Part shown: piece after piece, positions 1-7,982 of the stretch
Layout of the letters: every line of letters begins with the position of its first letter
Position numbering within the stretch: the stretch's first letter is position 1
Assembly (NCBI GenBank): GCA_027489295.1
Contig: JAIYAA010000240.1
Location: forward strand, 1-26,126
Source: Sphingomonadales bacterium
Lineage (GTDB): Bacteria > Pseudomonadota > Alphaproteobacteria > Sphingomonadales > Sphingomonadaceae
Length of the DNA: 26,126 nt
Direction: 5' to 3'
Position numbers and translations under genes: made by a program
Notes under the pieces: model-generated
What the model was told of the DNA's origin: nothing
Databases searched by the model: none
What the model saw: only the letters and a program-made list of their open reading frames with translations

Positions 1-1817
1 AAATCCTCGGACAGCCGCACCGTCGCCACGCCCACTTCGGCGCACAGCGCTTCGAGCAGATCGGTCAGCAGCGTCGCATCGGTGAGCGTGGCGAGGTACA
101 GTGCCTTGTCCTTGCGGACAAACGCCGCGCCGCCATCCTCGAAGCGGCCCAGCGTCTCCACAGAGGCATCCAGCCCCAGTTCCTCGCGCCAGCCGCCGCT
201 TGGATAGACGCGCCCGTTCCACGCGATGGTGCCCTCGCAGCCCGGGCGCAGCGTCTCGACCGACTGCACCTGGATTGGCAGCACCGTGGCGAGCGCGCCC
301 GGCGCCAGTGTCTCGGGCAGGGTCAGGTCTTCGGTCTTGGCGCCGGAGCGTGCGCCGTAGAGCACCACCGCGCCGCCGCGCGCCAGACGCGCCGCCGTGT
401 CGTCCCGCGCGATTGCCAGCGAGGGCACGACGATCAGCTTGTAATCGGCAGGGTCGCCGTCGGGCGCGATGAAGTCGACATCGACGCCTAGCCGGCGGAG
501 CGCCTGGTAATAGCCGAGCAGGATGCGGGTATAGTCGTAGCTGTCGCCCTGCCGCTCGATATCGCCGAGCCACTGCGCCTCGACATCGACAACCAGCGCC
601 ACCTTGGCGCGGCCACGGGGACGCTCCTCCAGGCCGAGCAGGGCGAGATCGCGAACGACCGCCTCGACCTCGGGCCAGGCTGCCGCCTCGCTGCTGTCCG
701 GCCGGAGCAGGCCGGCGTGCATCTGTTCCTGCGCGAAGGGCGCCTGGCGCCAGCGGAAGTAGCTGACCACGCCGGCGCCGTGCGCGAACGCCTCCAATGT
801 CCACAGCCGCACCATGCCGGGCGCGGGGCGCGGATTGTGCATCGCCCAGTTCACCGGGCCGGGCTGCTGCTCCATGATCCAGAAGGCGCCGGGCGCGAGG
901 CCGCGGGTCTGGTCGAAGAAGAAGGCGCCGAAATCGGGGTGGCCGGTCCGCATGTAGCGGCGGAATTCCTCGGCCGGTGCATCCGCCATCCACAGGTCGG
1001 TGCGGCCGAGCGGATAATTGTCGTACGCCGCGAAATCGAGGTCGCGGGCGAGCCGGTGGTTGTCGACCCCGGTCTCGTTCATCGGGATGAAGTTGTGGGT
1101 GATGAACTTGCCCGGCGACAGGCGCCGCAGGATCGCTACCTGCGCGTCGTGATAACGCGCGACCTGGTCCGAGGAGAAGCGGCGCCACGCCATCCGGTGC
1201 GCCGGGCTGGTCTCGGTCACGGCGCCGACGGGCAGCTCGATCTCGTCGAAGCTGCGATATTCCATCGACCAGAAGACGTTGCCCCAGGCGGTATTGAGCG
1301 CCTCGATCGTGCCGTAGCGCGCCTTGCACCAAAGGCGGAACGCATCGCGGGCGACCGGCGAGGCGCTGAGCGTGGTGAGGTGGCAGCACAGCTCGTTGTC
1401 GGTCTGCCAGCCGACCACGCCCGGATGCTTGCCATAGCGTTCGCCCAGTGCGGTCACGATCCGCTCGGATTCGCGTAAGTAGACGTCGCTGGAAAAGTCG
1501 TAATGCCGCCGCGAGCCAAAGCCGCGGGTGCGGCCGGTCTCGGGATCGACCGGAAGGATCTCGGGATAGCGGTCGATCAGCCATTTCGGCGGCGTCGCGG
1601 TGGGGGTGCCGAGCACTACCTCCAGCCCGGCGGCGGCCAGTGTCTCGATCGCCTCGTCGAGCCAGGCGAAGTCATAGCTGCCGGGTTCGGGCTCCAGCCG
1701 CGACCAGGCGAACTCGCCGATCCGGACATAGCGAAGCCCCAGCGCCTTCATGCGGCGGGCATCCTCCGCCCACAGCGCGCGCGACCAATGTTCCGGGTAA
1801 TAGCAGACGCCAAGCAC
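1..1817 (-). CDS. GH42 beta-galactosidase (3' end outside window)
   Basis: Hydrolyses terminal beta-galactosides, probably in the cytoplasm or periplasm (no clear signal peptide is seen). The protein opens with the GH42 hallmark LGVCYYPEHW and continues with EFAWSRLEPEPG. The acid/base glutamate is E142 in WQTDNELCCH and the nucleophile is E316 in WIMEQQPGPVNW; both catalytic motifs are intact. About 605 residues are visible of a family that usually runs 650-700, and the rest lies beyond base 1. I chose the GTG at 1815-1817 because GGAGAGGA lies 10 nt upstream, the reading frame has a stop a short way upstream, and family members begin exactly at this motif. It is divergent from the alpha-galactosidase across a 203-bp promoter region, so the two probably work on the same mixed galactoside. 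Family assignment is secure; the exact substrate is not known. Confidence 0.95.
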   Translation of the reverse strand, partial: MLGVCYYPEHWSRALWAEDARRMKALGLRYVRIGEFAWSRLEPEPGSYDFAWLDEAIETLAAAGLEVVLGTPTATPPKWLIDRYPEILPVDPETGRTRGFGSRRHYDFSSDVYLRESERIVTALGERYGKHPGVVGWQTDNELCCHLTTLSASPVARDAFRLWCKARYGTIEALNTAWGNVFWSMEYRSFDEIELPVGAVTETSPAHRMAWRRFSSDQVARYHDAQVAILRRLSPGKFITHNFIPMNETGVDNHRLARDLDFAAYDNYPLGRTDLWMADAPAEEFRRYMRTGHPDFGAFFFDQTRGLAPGAFWIMEQQPGPVNWAMHNPRPAPGMVRLWTLEAFAHGAGVVSYFRWRQAPFAQEQMHAGLLRPDSSEAAAWPEVEAVVRDLALLGLEERPRGRAKVALVVDVEAQWLGDIERQGDSYDYTRILLGYYQALRRLGVDVDFIAPDGDPADYKLIVVPSLAIARDDTAARLARGGAVVLYGARSGAKTEDLTLPETLAPGALATVLPIQVQSVETLRPGCEGTIAWNGRVYPSGGWREELGLDASVETLGRFEDGGAAFVRKDKALYLATLTDATLLTDLLEALCAEVGVATVRLSED

Positions 1818-2020
1818 CTGACTGCATTCCTCTCCGGGCCGCAGCGTGCATGCGCCGCGACCCTTTTGCTAAATCGTTTGTACCGGCACGCTGCGCTTGG
1901 CAAGATCGCGTCGCGCAACGCCCCGGCTTGTTGATCATCATATTTATACCATAATAAACCTCGGTCAATAACGACTGCGCCGCGGACACAACGTCCCGCC
2001 TGCCGAGAGAGGATTGCACT
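1818..2020. promoter_or_regulatory. Divergent promoter region of the two galactosidases
   Basis: This is a 203-bp gap between divergent genes with an AT-rich core at about 1928-1970, in contrast to its GC-rich surroundings. On the plus strand TTGTTG (1928-1933) and CATAAT (1950-1955) are 16 nt apart and could drive the alpha-galactosidase. On the minus strand TTGACC (1968-1963) is followed by several -10-like words (TATAAA, TATGAT), none at ideal spacing. A candidate repressor half site lies at 1872-1880. The promoter calls are by eye only. Confidence 0.45.
1872..1880 (-). promoter_or_regulatory. Candidate LacI-family operator (CAAACGATT)
   Basis: The minus strand reads CAAACGATT within TACAAACGATTTAG. 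The same nine bases occur in front of the TonB-dependent receptor at 7062-7070. The core resembles LacI/PurR-family operators, whose best-known form is GCAAACGTTTGC. The site lies 55 bp upstream of the beta-galactosidase start. No LacI-family gene is in the window, so the regulator would be encoded elsewhere. Confidence 0.4.
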
Positions 2021-4141
2021 GTGACCGACCCGTTTGTCCGGCTCGATGGCCGCGCCACCTGCCTGATCGTCGATTGCCGCGGCGAGGCGCCGGCGATCCT
2101 CTATTGGGGCCGCCGCCTGCCCGACGATGTCGATCCCGCCGCGCTGGCGCTGCTGGGCGTGCGGCAGGAGGCACCCTGCTCGCCCGCGACCACGCCGCCG
2201 CTGGGCCTCACGCCGCTGATCGGCGCCGGCTTTCCCGGTCGCCCCGGACTGTCCGCGCATCGCGACGGCCGGGGCTGGGCGACCTGGACCGCAATCACCG
2301 CGGTGCACCGGATCGACGCTGGCACGGTCGAGATCGAATCGGAGGACGCAGCCCACGGCATCGGCCTCGTCCACCGGCTGCATCTCGCCGGCGATGTGCT
2401 GCGGATGCGGACCACACTAATCAATCGCGGCGATACCGCGCTCAGCGTCGAGGCCTGCGACGCCCCCGCCCTGCCGGTCCCCGAGGCGGTGACCGACTGG
2501 ACACTGTTCGAGGGCCGCTGGTCGGGCGAGCTGCAGACCCGCCGCGTGCCGCGCGCGATGGGCGCGGTGGTGCGCGAGAACCGGCGCGGCCGCACCAGCC
2601 ACGATGCCTTCCCCGCGATCCTCGCCGAACTCGGCCCCTGCGGCGAGCAGGCGGGCGAGGTGTTCGGCGTCCAGCTCGCCTGGAGCGGCAACCACCGCCT
2701 CTGGGCGGAGACGCTCTCCGACGGGCGTGCCTATGTCCAGCTGGGCGAGCTGTTCCTGCCGGGCGAGTGCCGGCTGGCGCCGGGCGCGCGCTACACCAGC
2801 CCCGATCTGGTCTGCGCCTGGTCCGATGCCGGGCGGAGCGGCCTGGCGCGTGCCTTCCATGCCCATGTCCGCGCGCGGCCGCAGCACGATCGGCTACGCG
2901 TCAAGCCGCGGCCGGTGCACTACAACACCTGGGAAGCGGTATATTTCGATCACAAGCCGGACGCGCTGATGGCGCTGGCCGACAAGGCCGCCGCGATCGG
3001 CATCGAGCGCTTCGTGCTCGACGATGGCTGGTTCCTCGGCCGGCGCGACGATACCGCGGGGCTGGGCGACTGGATCGTCGATCCGGCGATCTACCCGGAC
3101 GGCCTGGGGCCGCTGGTGGCGCATGTGCGCGGGCTGGGCATGGAGTTCGGCTTGTGGGTCGAGCCCGAGATGGTCAATCCGGACAGCGAGCTGTTCCGCG
3201 CGCATCCCGAATGGGTGCTGGGCACGCCCCCTGCCCCGCAGCTGCGCTTCCGCAACCAGCTGGTGCTCGATTTCGGTCAGGCGGCGGCGCGCGAGCATCT
3301 GTTCGAACGGATCGATGCGCTGCTGCGCGAACACGCCATTTCCTATTTGAAGTGGGACATGAATCGCGACATTACCCATCCGGGTGGTGCCGACGGGGCT
3401 GCCGGCGCGCATGCGCATGTGCTGGGGCTGTACGAGGTGCTCGCCCGGCTGCGCGCGGCACACCCCGCGGTCGAGATCGAGAGCTGCTCGGCCGGCGGCG
3501 GCCGTACCGACTTCGGCATCCTAGACTTCACCGATCGCGTCTGGACCTCGGACACCAACGACGCGCTCGACCGGCTGACCATCCAGCGCGGACTCTCCAC
3601 CTTCGTGCCGGCCGAGCTGATGGGGGCGCATGTCGGCCCGGCCGATTGCCACATTACCGGCCGCCGGGTGCGCATGGCGACGCGCGTCGCCACCGCGCTG
3701 TTCGGCCATTTCGGCGTCGAGGCGGACCTGAACGCGATGGACGATGCCCAGCGGGACGAGCTCGCCGCCGGCATCGCGCTCCACAAGCGGCACCGCGCGC
3801 TGATCCATTCGGGCGACCTCTACCGGCTTGACCGGGCGGAGGGCGAGATCGCGTTCGGCATCGTCGCGGGGGACAAGCGGGAAGCACTGTTCTCCTATAC
3901 CCAGATCACCGAGCCGCGCGGCTATTTCGCCGCCCCGCTGCGGCTCGACGGACTCGATCCGGCGGCGCGCTACCGGGTGACGTTGGCCTGGCCGGGCAGC
4001 GGCTATCCCGTATCGCCGCTGTTCGCAGCGCTCGGAGACGGCGCGGTGTTCTCCGGCGCGGCGCTGATGGCTGCCGGGCTCCAGCCGCCGCGCCTCAAGC
4101 CGCAGGCGGCGTTCCTGCTCCACCTCGAGCGGATCGCATGA
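2021..4141 (+). CDS. GH36 alpha-galactosidase
   Basis: Removes terminal alpha-1,6-galactose from raffinose-type oligosaccharides or galactomannan fragments. The 706-residue length is normal for a bacterial GH36 enzyme. The N-terminal third is the beta-sandwich domain and the barrel follows from about residue 300. Diagnostic motifs are FVLDDGWF, GLWVEPEMVN, YLKWDMNR with the nucleophile D446, and WTSDTNDALDRL with D511 as likely acid/base. No signal peptide is evident, so the enzyme is probably cytoplasmic and acts on imported oligosaccharides. The GTG start at 2021 is supported by GAGAGAGGA just upstream. It is divergent from the GH42 gene and converges on the TonB receptor gene, with a shared terminator between them. 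The family is clear; preference for raffinose over galactomannan is unknown. Confidence 0.95.
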   Translation: MTDPFVRLDGRATCLIVDCRGEAPAILYWGRRLPDDVDPAALALLGVRQEAPCSPATTPPLGLTPLIGAGFPGRPGLSAHRDGRGWATWTAITAVHRIDAGTVEIESEDAAHGIGLVHRLHLAGDVLRMRTTLINRGDTALSVEACDAPALPVPEAVTDWTLFEGRWSGELQTRRVPRAMGAVVRENRRGRTSHDAFPAILAELGPCGEQAGEVFGVQLAWSGNHRLWAETLSDGRAYVQLGELFLPGECRLAPGARYTSPDLVCAWSDAGRSGLARAFHAHVRARPQHDRLRVKPRPVHYNTWEAVYFDHKPDALMALADKAAAIGIERFVLDDGWFLGRRDDTAGLGDWIVDPAIYPDGLGPLVAHVRGLGMEFGLWVEPEMVNPDSELFRAHPEWVLGTPPAPQLRFRNQLVLDFGQAAAREHLFERIDALLREHAISYLKWDMNRDITHPGGADGAAGAHAHVLGLYEVLARLRAAHPAVEIESCSAGGGRTDFGILDFTDRVWTSDTNDALDRLTIQRGLSTFVPAELMGAHVGPADCHITGRRVRMATRVATALFGHFGVEADLNAMDDAQRDELAAGIALHKRHRALIHSGDLYRLDRAEGEIAFGIVAGDKREALFSYTQITEPRGYFAAPLRLDGLDPAARYRVTLAWPGSGYPVSPLFAALGDGAVFSGAALMAAGLQPPRLKPQAAFLLHLERIA

Positions 4142-4162
4142 TCCGCTTCGTGGCCAACAAAA

Positions 4163-4188
4163 AAGGCGGGGCTCGAAAGCCCCGCCTT
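4163..4188. terminator. Bidirectional intrinsic terminator
   Basis: A perfect 11-bp stem, AAGGCGGGGCT pairing with AGCCCCGCCTT, closes on a CGAA loop (4174-4177). The run of A before it on the plus strand becomes a U tract for minus-strand transcripts, so it is a strong terminator for the TonB receptor gene. For the alpha-galactosidase the downstream T run is weaker (CCTGTTT). It fills the 70-bp gap between the two convergent genes. Confidence 0.9.
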
Positions 4189-4211
4189 CCTGTTTGGTCC
4201 TCGGCGTCCGA

Positions 4212-7007
4212 TCAGAAGCGGGCGCGCACCCCAAGGGCGTAGCGCGGACCGGTTTCGATGTAGCTCAGGAACTTGTTCACCGTGCCGTCATAGGTCTGGA
4301 CCACCGCGTTGGTGACGTTGATCGCCTCGGCGACCAGCGACACGCCCTTGGTGACGGCAAAGCTCGCCTGCAGGTCCACCTGGCCGGCGCCGCGGGTGTA
4401 GACCGGGTTGCCGCCCGTCGCGTTGGACTGGGTCGAGAGGAAGCCGTCGCGGTGGTTATAGGCCGCGCGGAACTGGATCGGGCCCTTCTCGTAGAACAAC
4501 ACTGCATTCTGGCTGTTGCCCAGGCCGACCAGCGAGAAGCGCGCTGCGCTGTCGTTGCTGTCGCCGGTGCTCGACTTCACGAAGGTGGCGTTCAGCGTCA
4601 CGCCCAGGCCGTCGAACGGTGCCGGCAGGTACGAGAAATTGTGCTGGAAGCCGACTTCGAGGCCGTAAACCGTCGCCGCGCCGACGTTGCGCGGACGGCT
4701 GACCGCGAAGGTCGCCTTGCCGCCGGCGAACTCCGGCAGGTTGGAGGCATTGGCGATCGTGATCGTCTCGTTGCCCACCGAGGTGACGATGAAGTCGTCG
4801 AGCCGCTTGTAGAAAGCGCCGACGGTGAAGAAGCCGGCGTTCTGGTAGTACCACTCGTAGCTGAGATCGAGGTTGGTCGACTTGTACGGCTTGAGCGCCG
4901 GGTTGCCGCCGCTCGCCTGCAGGTTGCCCGGGCGGGTGACCGTGTAGGTCAGCTGCGGCGCGAGGTCGGTCAGGTTCGGGCGCGTGACGGTCTGCGACGC
5001 GGCGAAACGGGCCACCATGTCGCGCGACAGATCGAGCTTGACGTTCAGGCTTGGCAGGAAGCTGTCATAGCTCGTCTTGCCCGACACCGGCACCGCGGTC
5101 GCCGAGAGCGGCGCACGGTACAGCGTCGGATCGTTCGGGGTCGGCAGCAGATCGAGCAGCACCTGGTTGACGCCGTTCGATTCCAGCTCGGTGTGGACAT
5201 AGCGCGCGCCCAGCGCGCCGGTCAGCTTCATGCCGCCGATCTCGCCCTTGAAGTCGACCTGCGCATAGGCGCCGGCGACCTTCTCATGGACGCTGTACGA
5301 ACTCGGCTGCGGCGTCGCGGCGAAGCCGTTGGTCTTCTGGATCTGCGCATAGGTGGTGCCGACCGGCTGGCCGGTCGCGCGATCCTGCGCATCGGCGGCC
5401 GCCTTGCTCTCCAGGAAGCTGAAATAGGTTTCCGGATTGAACGACAGCCAGGCGCGCGGGAAGCTGCCGCCGGCGCCGCTCAGGAAGTTGCTGGGCGTGA
5501 AGGGCTGGAGGATCCCGCTCGCGACCGGGATCGAATAGCCGCAATAGGAGCACCAGGTGTCGCTGCTCGACTGGACCAGCTGGTTGTCCTTGGTGCGATC
5601 GGTATAGATCGCGCCGAAGCGCACCGCCGTCAGATGCTCGTAATCGGTGCGCAGGGTGAGATCGAGACGGTTCTCATAGACCGTCTCGCCATAGTTGGAG
5701 CCCTGGCGCGTCGCGAAGTGCGCGCGGCCGACATTCGGGTTGGTGAAGCCGTTGGTCGCGGTGAGGCTCGGCAGGCCGCTGCCGGTGCTGTCGAACTTGA
5801 TCGGGTTGTTGAACCCGATCACCGCGAAGATTTCGTTGCCGCCATTGTTGTTGCGCGCTTCAGAATAAGAGCTGTCGAACGCGACGTCGACCATCGCATT
5901 CGGCTTCCACACCGTGTTGAAGCCGACCGATTTCAGCTCGGTCGGGCGGTTGAAGGTGCGCGCGACATAGTCGGTATGGCCGGTCGCGTCCTGATCGAAG
6001 CCGACGACCGTGCGGTTGCTGTCCAGCTTCACGTTGCTGATGTTGGCCGGCGAGTAGAAATGGCCGACCTGGTTGGCCACCGACTTGACGTCGAACTTGT
6101 TGTACACGCCGTCCAGCGTCATCGTCAGCGTGTCGGTCGGGCGAGCCTGGATGGTGGCGGTGAAGGTGCGCCGCTTGCGATCCTGGCTGTCCGAATACTG
6201 GTTATAGTCCTGCGGCATGTTGACGTTGTTGAGCACCGGGGTGCCGTTGGCGCCGCCGACGCTGGTCTTGTAATAGCCGTCGACCACCGCGGTATCGATC
6301 CGCGCCTTGCGCTGCTCGTACGAGGCCGAGACGAGCACGCCCAGGCGGCCGTCGAGGAAGGTGTTGCTGTAGAGGCCGAACAGGTCCGGCGTGAACTTGT
6401 CCGCCAGGCTCTCGTAATTGGCCTTGGCGCTGAGGATCACGCGCTGGCCGGGCGTATCGAACGGACGCGGCGTCTTGAGGTTGATCGTCGAGCCGATACC
6501 GCCTTCCTGCAGGTTGGCATTGGCCGTCTTGTAGACGTCGGCGCCCGAGATCAGGTCGGCGGGGAGCAGGTCGAAGCTGAACTGGCGGCCGGGATTTTCG
6601 GTGGCGAGCGTGCGACCGTTGAGCAGCAGCTGGTTGAACTGCGGGCCAAAGCCGCGGACGGTCACGAACCGTCCCTCGCCGCCGCTGCGATCCACCGACA
6701 CGCCGGTGATGCGCTGGAGCGATTCGGCGACGTTGGTGTCAGGGAACTTGCCCAGATCCTCGGACGCGATCGAATCGACGATCGAGCTGGCGTCCCGCTT
6801 CACGTCGATCGAGCGATTGAGGCTCGCGCGCAGGCCGGTGACGACGATTTCGGTTTCCTGCGCGGAAGGCTCGCCGGCCTGGTCGGCCGCAGCGGTCTGG
6901 GCGATTGCCGGTACGGCAAGTGCCATCATCGCCAGCGTGGCGCAGGATGCGAGGGCGTGACGGCGCACGGAAACGGACACGCGCGAACGCGCGAAAGTCG
7001 CTTTCAT
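4212..7007 (-). CDS. TonB-dependent receptor, carbohydrate type (Caulobacter/Xanthomonas family)
   Basis: Outer-membrane active transporter driven by TonB, probably importing galacto-oligosaccharides. The 931-residue protein has a signal peptide (arginine-rich start, hydrophobic stretch about residues 20-34, AIAQ cleavage site), a TonB box-like EIVVTGLRASL at 53-63, and a plug domain with DIxxE-like text GKFPDTNVAESLQRITGVSVDR at 87-107 given here only by its ends GKFPDTNVAE and GVSVDR. The plug is followed by FVTVRGFGPQFNQLLLNGR. A beta-barrel fills the rest and ends in ALGVRARF with a C-terminal Phe. There is no N-terminal signalling (STN) domain. I start it at the ATG 7007-7005 because GGGGAGGA lies directly upstream and it gives a clean signal peptide; a TTG/ATG-type start 29 codons upstream does not. 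This subfamily commonly sits beside glycoside hydrolases, as here. Confidence 0.92.
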   Translation of the reverse strand: MKATFARSRVSVSVRRHALASCATLAMMALAVPAIAQTAAADQAGEPSAQETEIVVTGLRASLNRSIDVKRDASSIVDSIASEDLGKFPDTNVAESLQRITGVSVDRSGGEGRFVTVRGFGPQFNQLLLNGRTLATENPGRQFSFDLLPADLISGADVYKTANANLQEGGIGSTINLKTPRPFDTPGQRVILSAKANYESLADKFTPDLFGLYSNTFLDGRLGVLVSASYEQRKARIDTAVVDGYYKTSVGGANGTPVLNNVNMPQDYNQYSDSQDRKRRTFTATIQARPTDTLTMTLDGVYNKFDVKSVANQVGHFYSPANISNVKLDSNRTVVGFDQDATGHTDYVARTFNRPTELKSVGFNTVWKPNAMVDVAFDSSYSEARNNNGGNEIFAVIGFNNPIKFDSTGSGLPSLTATNGFTNPNVGRAHFATRQGSNYGETVYENRLDLTLRTDYEHLTAVRFGAIYTDRTKDNQLVQSSSDTWCSYCGYSIPVASGILQPFTPSNFLSGAGGSFPRAWLSFNPETYFSFLESKAAADAQDRATGQPVGTTYAQIQKTNGFAATPQPSSYSVHEKVAGAYAQVDFKGEIGGMKLTGALGARYVHTELESNGVNQVLLDLLPTPNDPTLYRAPLSATAVPVSGKTSYDSFLPSLNVKLDLSRDMVARFAASQTVTRPNLTDLAPQLTYTVTRPGNLQASGGNPALKPYKSTNLDLSYEWYYQNAGFFTVGAFYKRLDDFIVTSVGNETITIANASNLPEFAGGKATFAVSRPRNVGAATVYGLEVGFQHNFSYLPAPFDGLGVTLNATFVKSSTGDSNDSAARFSLVGLGNSQNAVLFYEKGPIQFRAAYNHRDGFLSTQSNATGGNPVYTRGAGQVDLQASFAVTKGVSLVAEAINVTNAVVQTYDGTVNKFLSYIETGPRYALGVRARF

Positions 7008-7061
7008 AGATCCTCCCCAAGGCATGCGGCTTGTTCGCCGCTGCCAATGATTTACGGCGGG

Positions 7062-7070
7062 CAAACGATT
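7062..7070 (+). promoter_or_regulatory. Candidate LacI-family operator (CAAACGATT), TonB receptor promoter
   Basis: The plus strand reads GGGCAAACGATTGTCGCC. The nine-base core is identical to the site at 1872-1880 in front of the galactosidases. It lies 55 bp upstream of the receptor start codon, downstream of a possible minus-strand promoter with TTGCTT (7117-7112) and TATGAT (7095-7090) 16 nt apart, a position suited to repression by road-block. The regulator is not in the window. Confidence 0.4.
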
Positions 7071-7214
7071 GTCGCCCTTTGGCTGAAAAATCATATTAAT
7101 AAGGTACTGTCAAGCAACCGGCAGCGGCGCCCGGACAATAGCTGCACGCTGTTGCATCCGCGCCACGCAGCGCCGCTTTTGACCTTTGCCGCGCGATCCC
7201 GCACAACGCTGCCG
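7071..7214. promoter_or_regulatory. Divergent promoter region, TonB receptor and ABC importer
   Basis: The rest of the 207-bp gap between divergent genes. An AT-rich block at 7085-7113 carries the candidate receptor promoter on the minus strand. Facing the ABC genes there is a -35-like TTGACC at 7179-7184 without a convincing -10, and no clear Shine-Dalgarno sequence before the ATG at 7215. Nothing else is recognised. Confidence 0.35.
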
Positions 7215-7982
7215 ATGCCCAACACCCTGCGCAACCTAGCCTTTGAGGACGTCAGCAAGTCCTATTCAAAAGGCGCACGCGCGGTGGACGGCGTGTCGCT
7301 GACCATCGCGGGCGGCAGCTTCGTGGCACTTGTCGGCGCCTCCGGTTCGGGCAAATCCACCCTGCTCAAGATGGTCAACCGCCTGATTGCACCGAGCGCG
7401 GGGCGGGTGACGATCGACGGCGTGGGCGTGGATGCCGAACCGGCGCATCTGCTCCGCCGCCGCATCGGCTATGTCTTCCAGAATGTCGGCCTGTTCCCGC
7501 ACATGACCGTCGGCGAGAACGTCGCGATCGGGCTGCGGCTGGCGGGCGCGCGCAACCCGGCACCCCGTGTCGCCGAATTGCTGCAGCTGGTCGATCTGCC
7601 CGAGGACATGGCGGCACGGATGCCCGATGCGCTTTCCGGCGGCCAGCGCCAGCGTGTCGGCGTCGCCCGCGCGCTCGCCACCGATCCCAGGCTGCTGCTG
7701 ATGGACGAGCCCTTTGGCGCGCTCGATCCGGTGACCCGCGATGCGCTGGGCAAGGCGATCCGTGCGCTGCACGACGCCATGGGGCTCACCACGATCCTCG
7801 TCACCCACGACATGGCCGAGGCGCTGCTGCTCGCCGATCGCATCCTGGTGATGGAGGCCGGCAGGCTGGTCGGCGACGCGACCCCGCGCGAGCTGCTCGC
7901 CGGCAAGGGCGGCCCGGTCGCCGACGCGCTGGTGGCGGTACCCCGCGAACAGGCCGAGCGGCTGGCGGCACTCGCCCGATGA
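7215..7982 (+). CDS. ABC transporter ATP-binding protein, glycine betaine/choline (OpuC/OsmV) type
   Basis: ATPase subunit that powers import through the fused permease/binding protein encoded next. It has 255 residues: Walker A GASGSGKST at 41-49, Q-loop Q89, signature LSGGQ at 140-144, Walker B LLLMDEP at 160-166 and the H-loop His198. The text LLKMVNRLIAPSAG after Walker A is typical of the osmoprotectant (OpuA/OpuC/ProV) group. It lacks the C-terminal CBS domains that many OpuCA/ProV proteins use for ionic-strength sensing, so osmotic control of transport, if any, is not through CBS. The start is placed at the ATG followed by PNTLRNL; its ribosome site is weak, so an alternative start is possible. 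Its stop overlaps the next start by four bases (ATGA). Confidence 0.9.
   Translation: MPNTLRNLAFEDVSKSYSKGARAVDGVSLTIAGGSFVALVGASGSGKSTLLKMVNRLIAPSAGRVTIDGVGVDAEPAHLLRRRIGYVFQNVGLFPHMTVGENVAIGLRLAGARNPAPRVAELLQLVDLPEDMAARMPDALSGGQRQRVGVARALATDPRLLLMDEPFGALDPVTRDALGKAIRALHDAMGLTTILVTHDMAEALLLADRILVMEAGRLVGDATPRELLAGKGGPVADALVAVPREQAERLAALAR

Noticed and set aside
717..1478. A 253-codon plus-strand frame opposite the GH42 gene
   Set aside because: The minus strand carries both catalytic motifs of GH42; this frame is its shadow.
1672..2058. A short minus-strand frame with an ATG close to the GH42 start
   Set aside because: It is in a different frame from LGVCYYPEHW and does not continue into the enzyme; the GTG at 1817 explains the gene better.
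2014..3831. A 605-codon plus-strand frame inside the alpha-galactosidase
   Set aside because: It is a shifted frame over the GH36 gene, rich in Arg, Ala, Gly and Pro, without any motif.
4194..7982. A 1,262-codon plus-strand reading frame opposite the TonB receptor and running into the ABC ATPase
   Set aside because: Its first 1,000 codons are the antisense of a clearly recognised receptor gene and read as low-complexity R/A/V/G text typical of antisense GC-rich DNA. Only the end from 7215, where Walker motifs appear, is a real gene.
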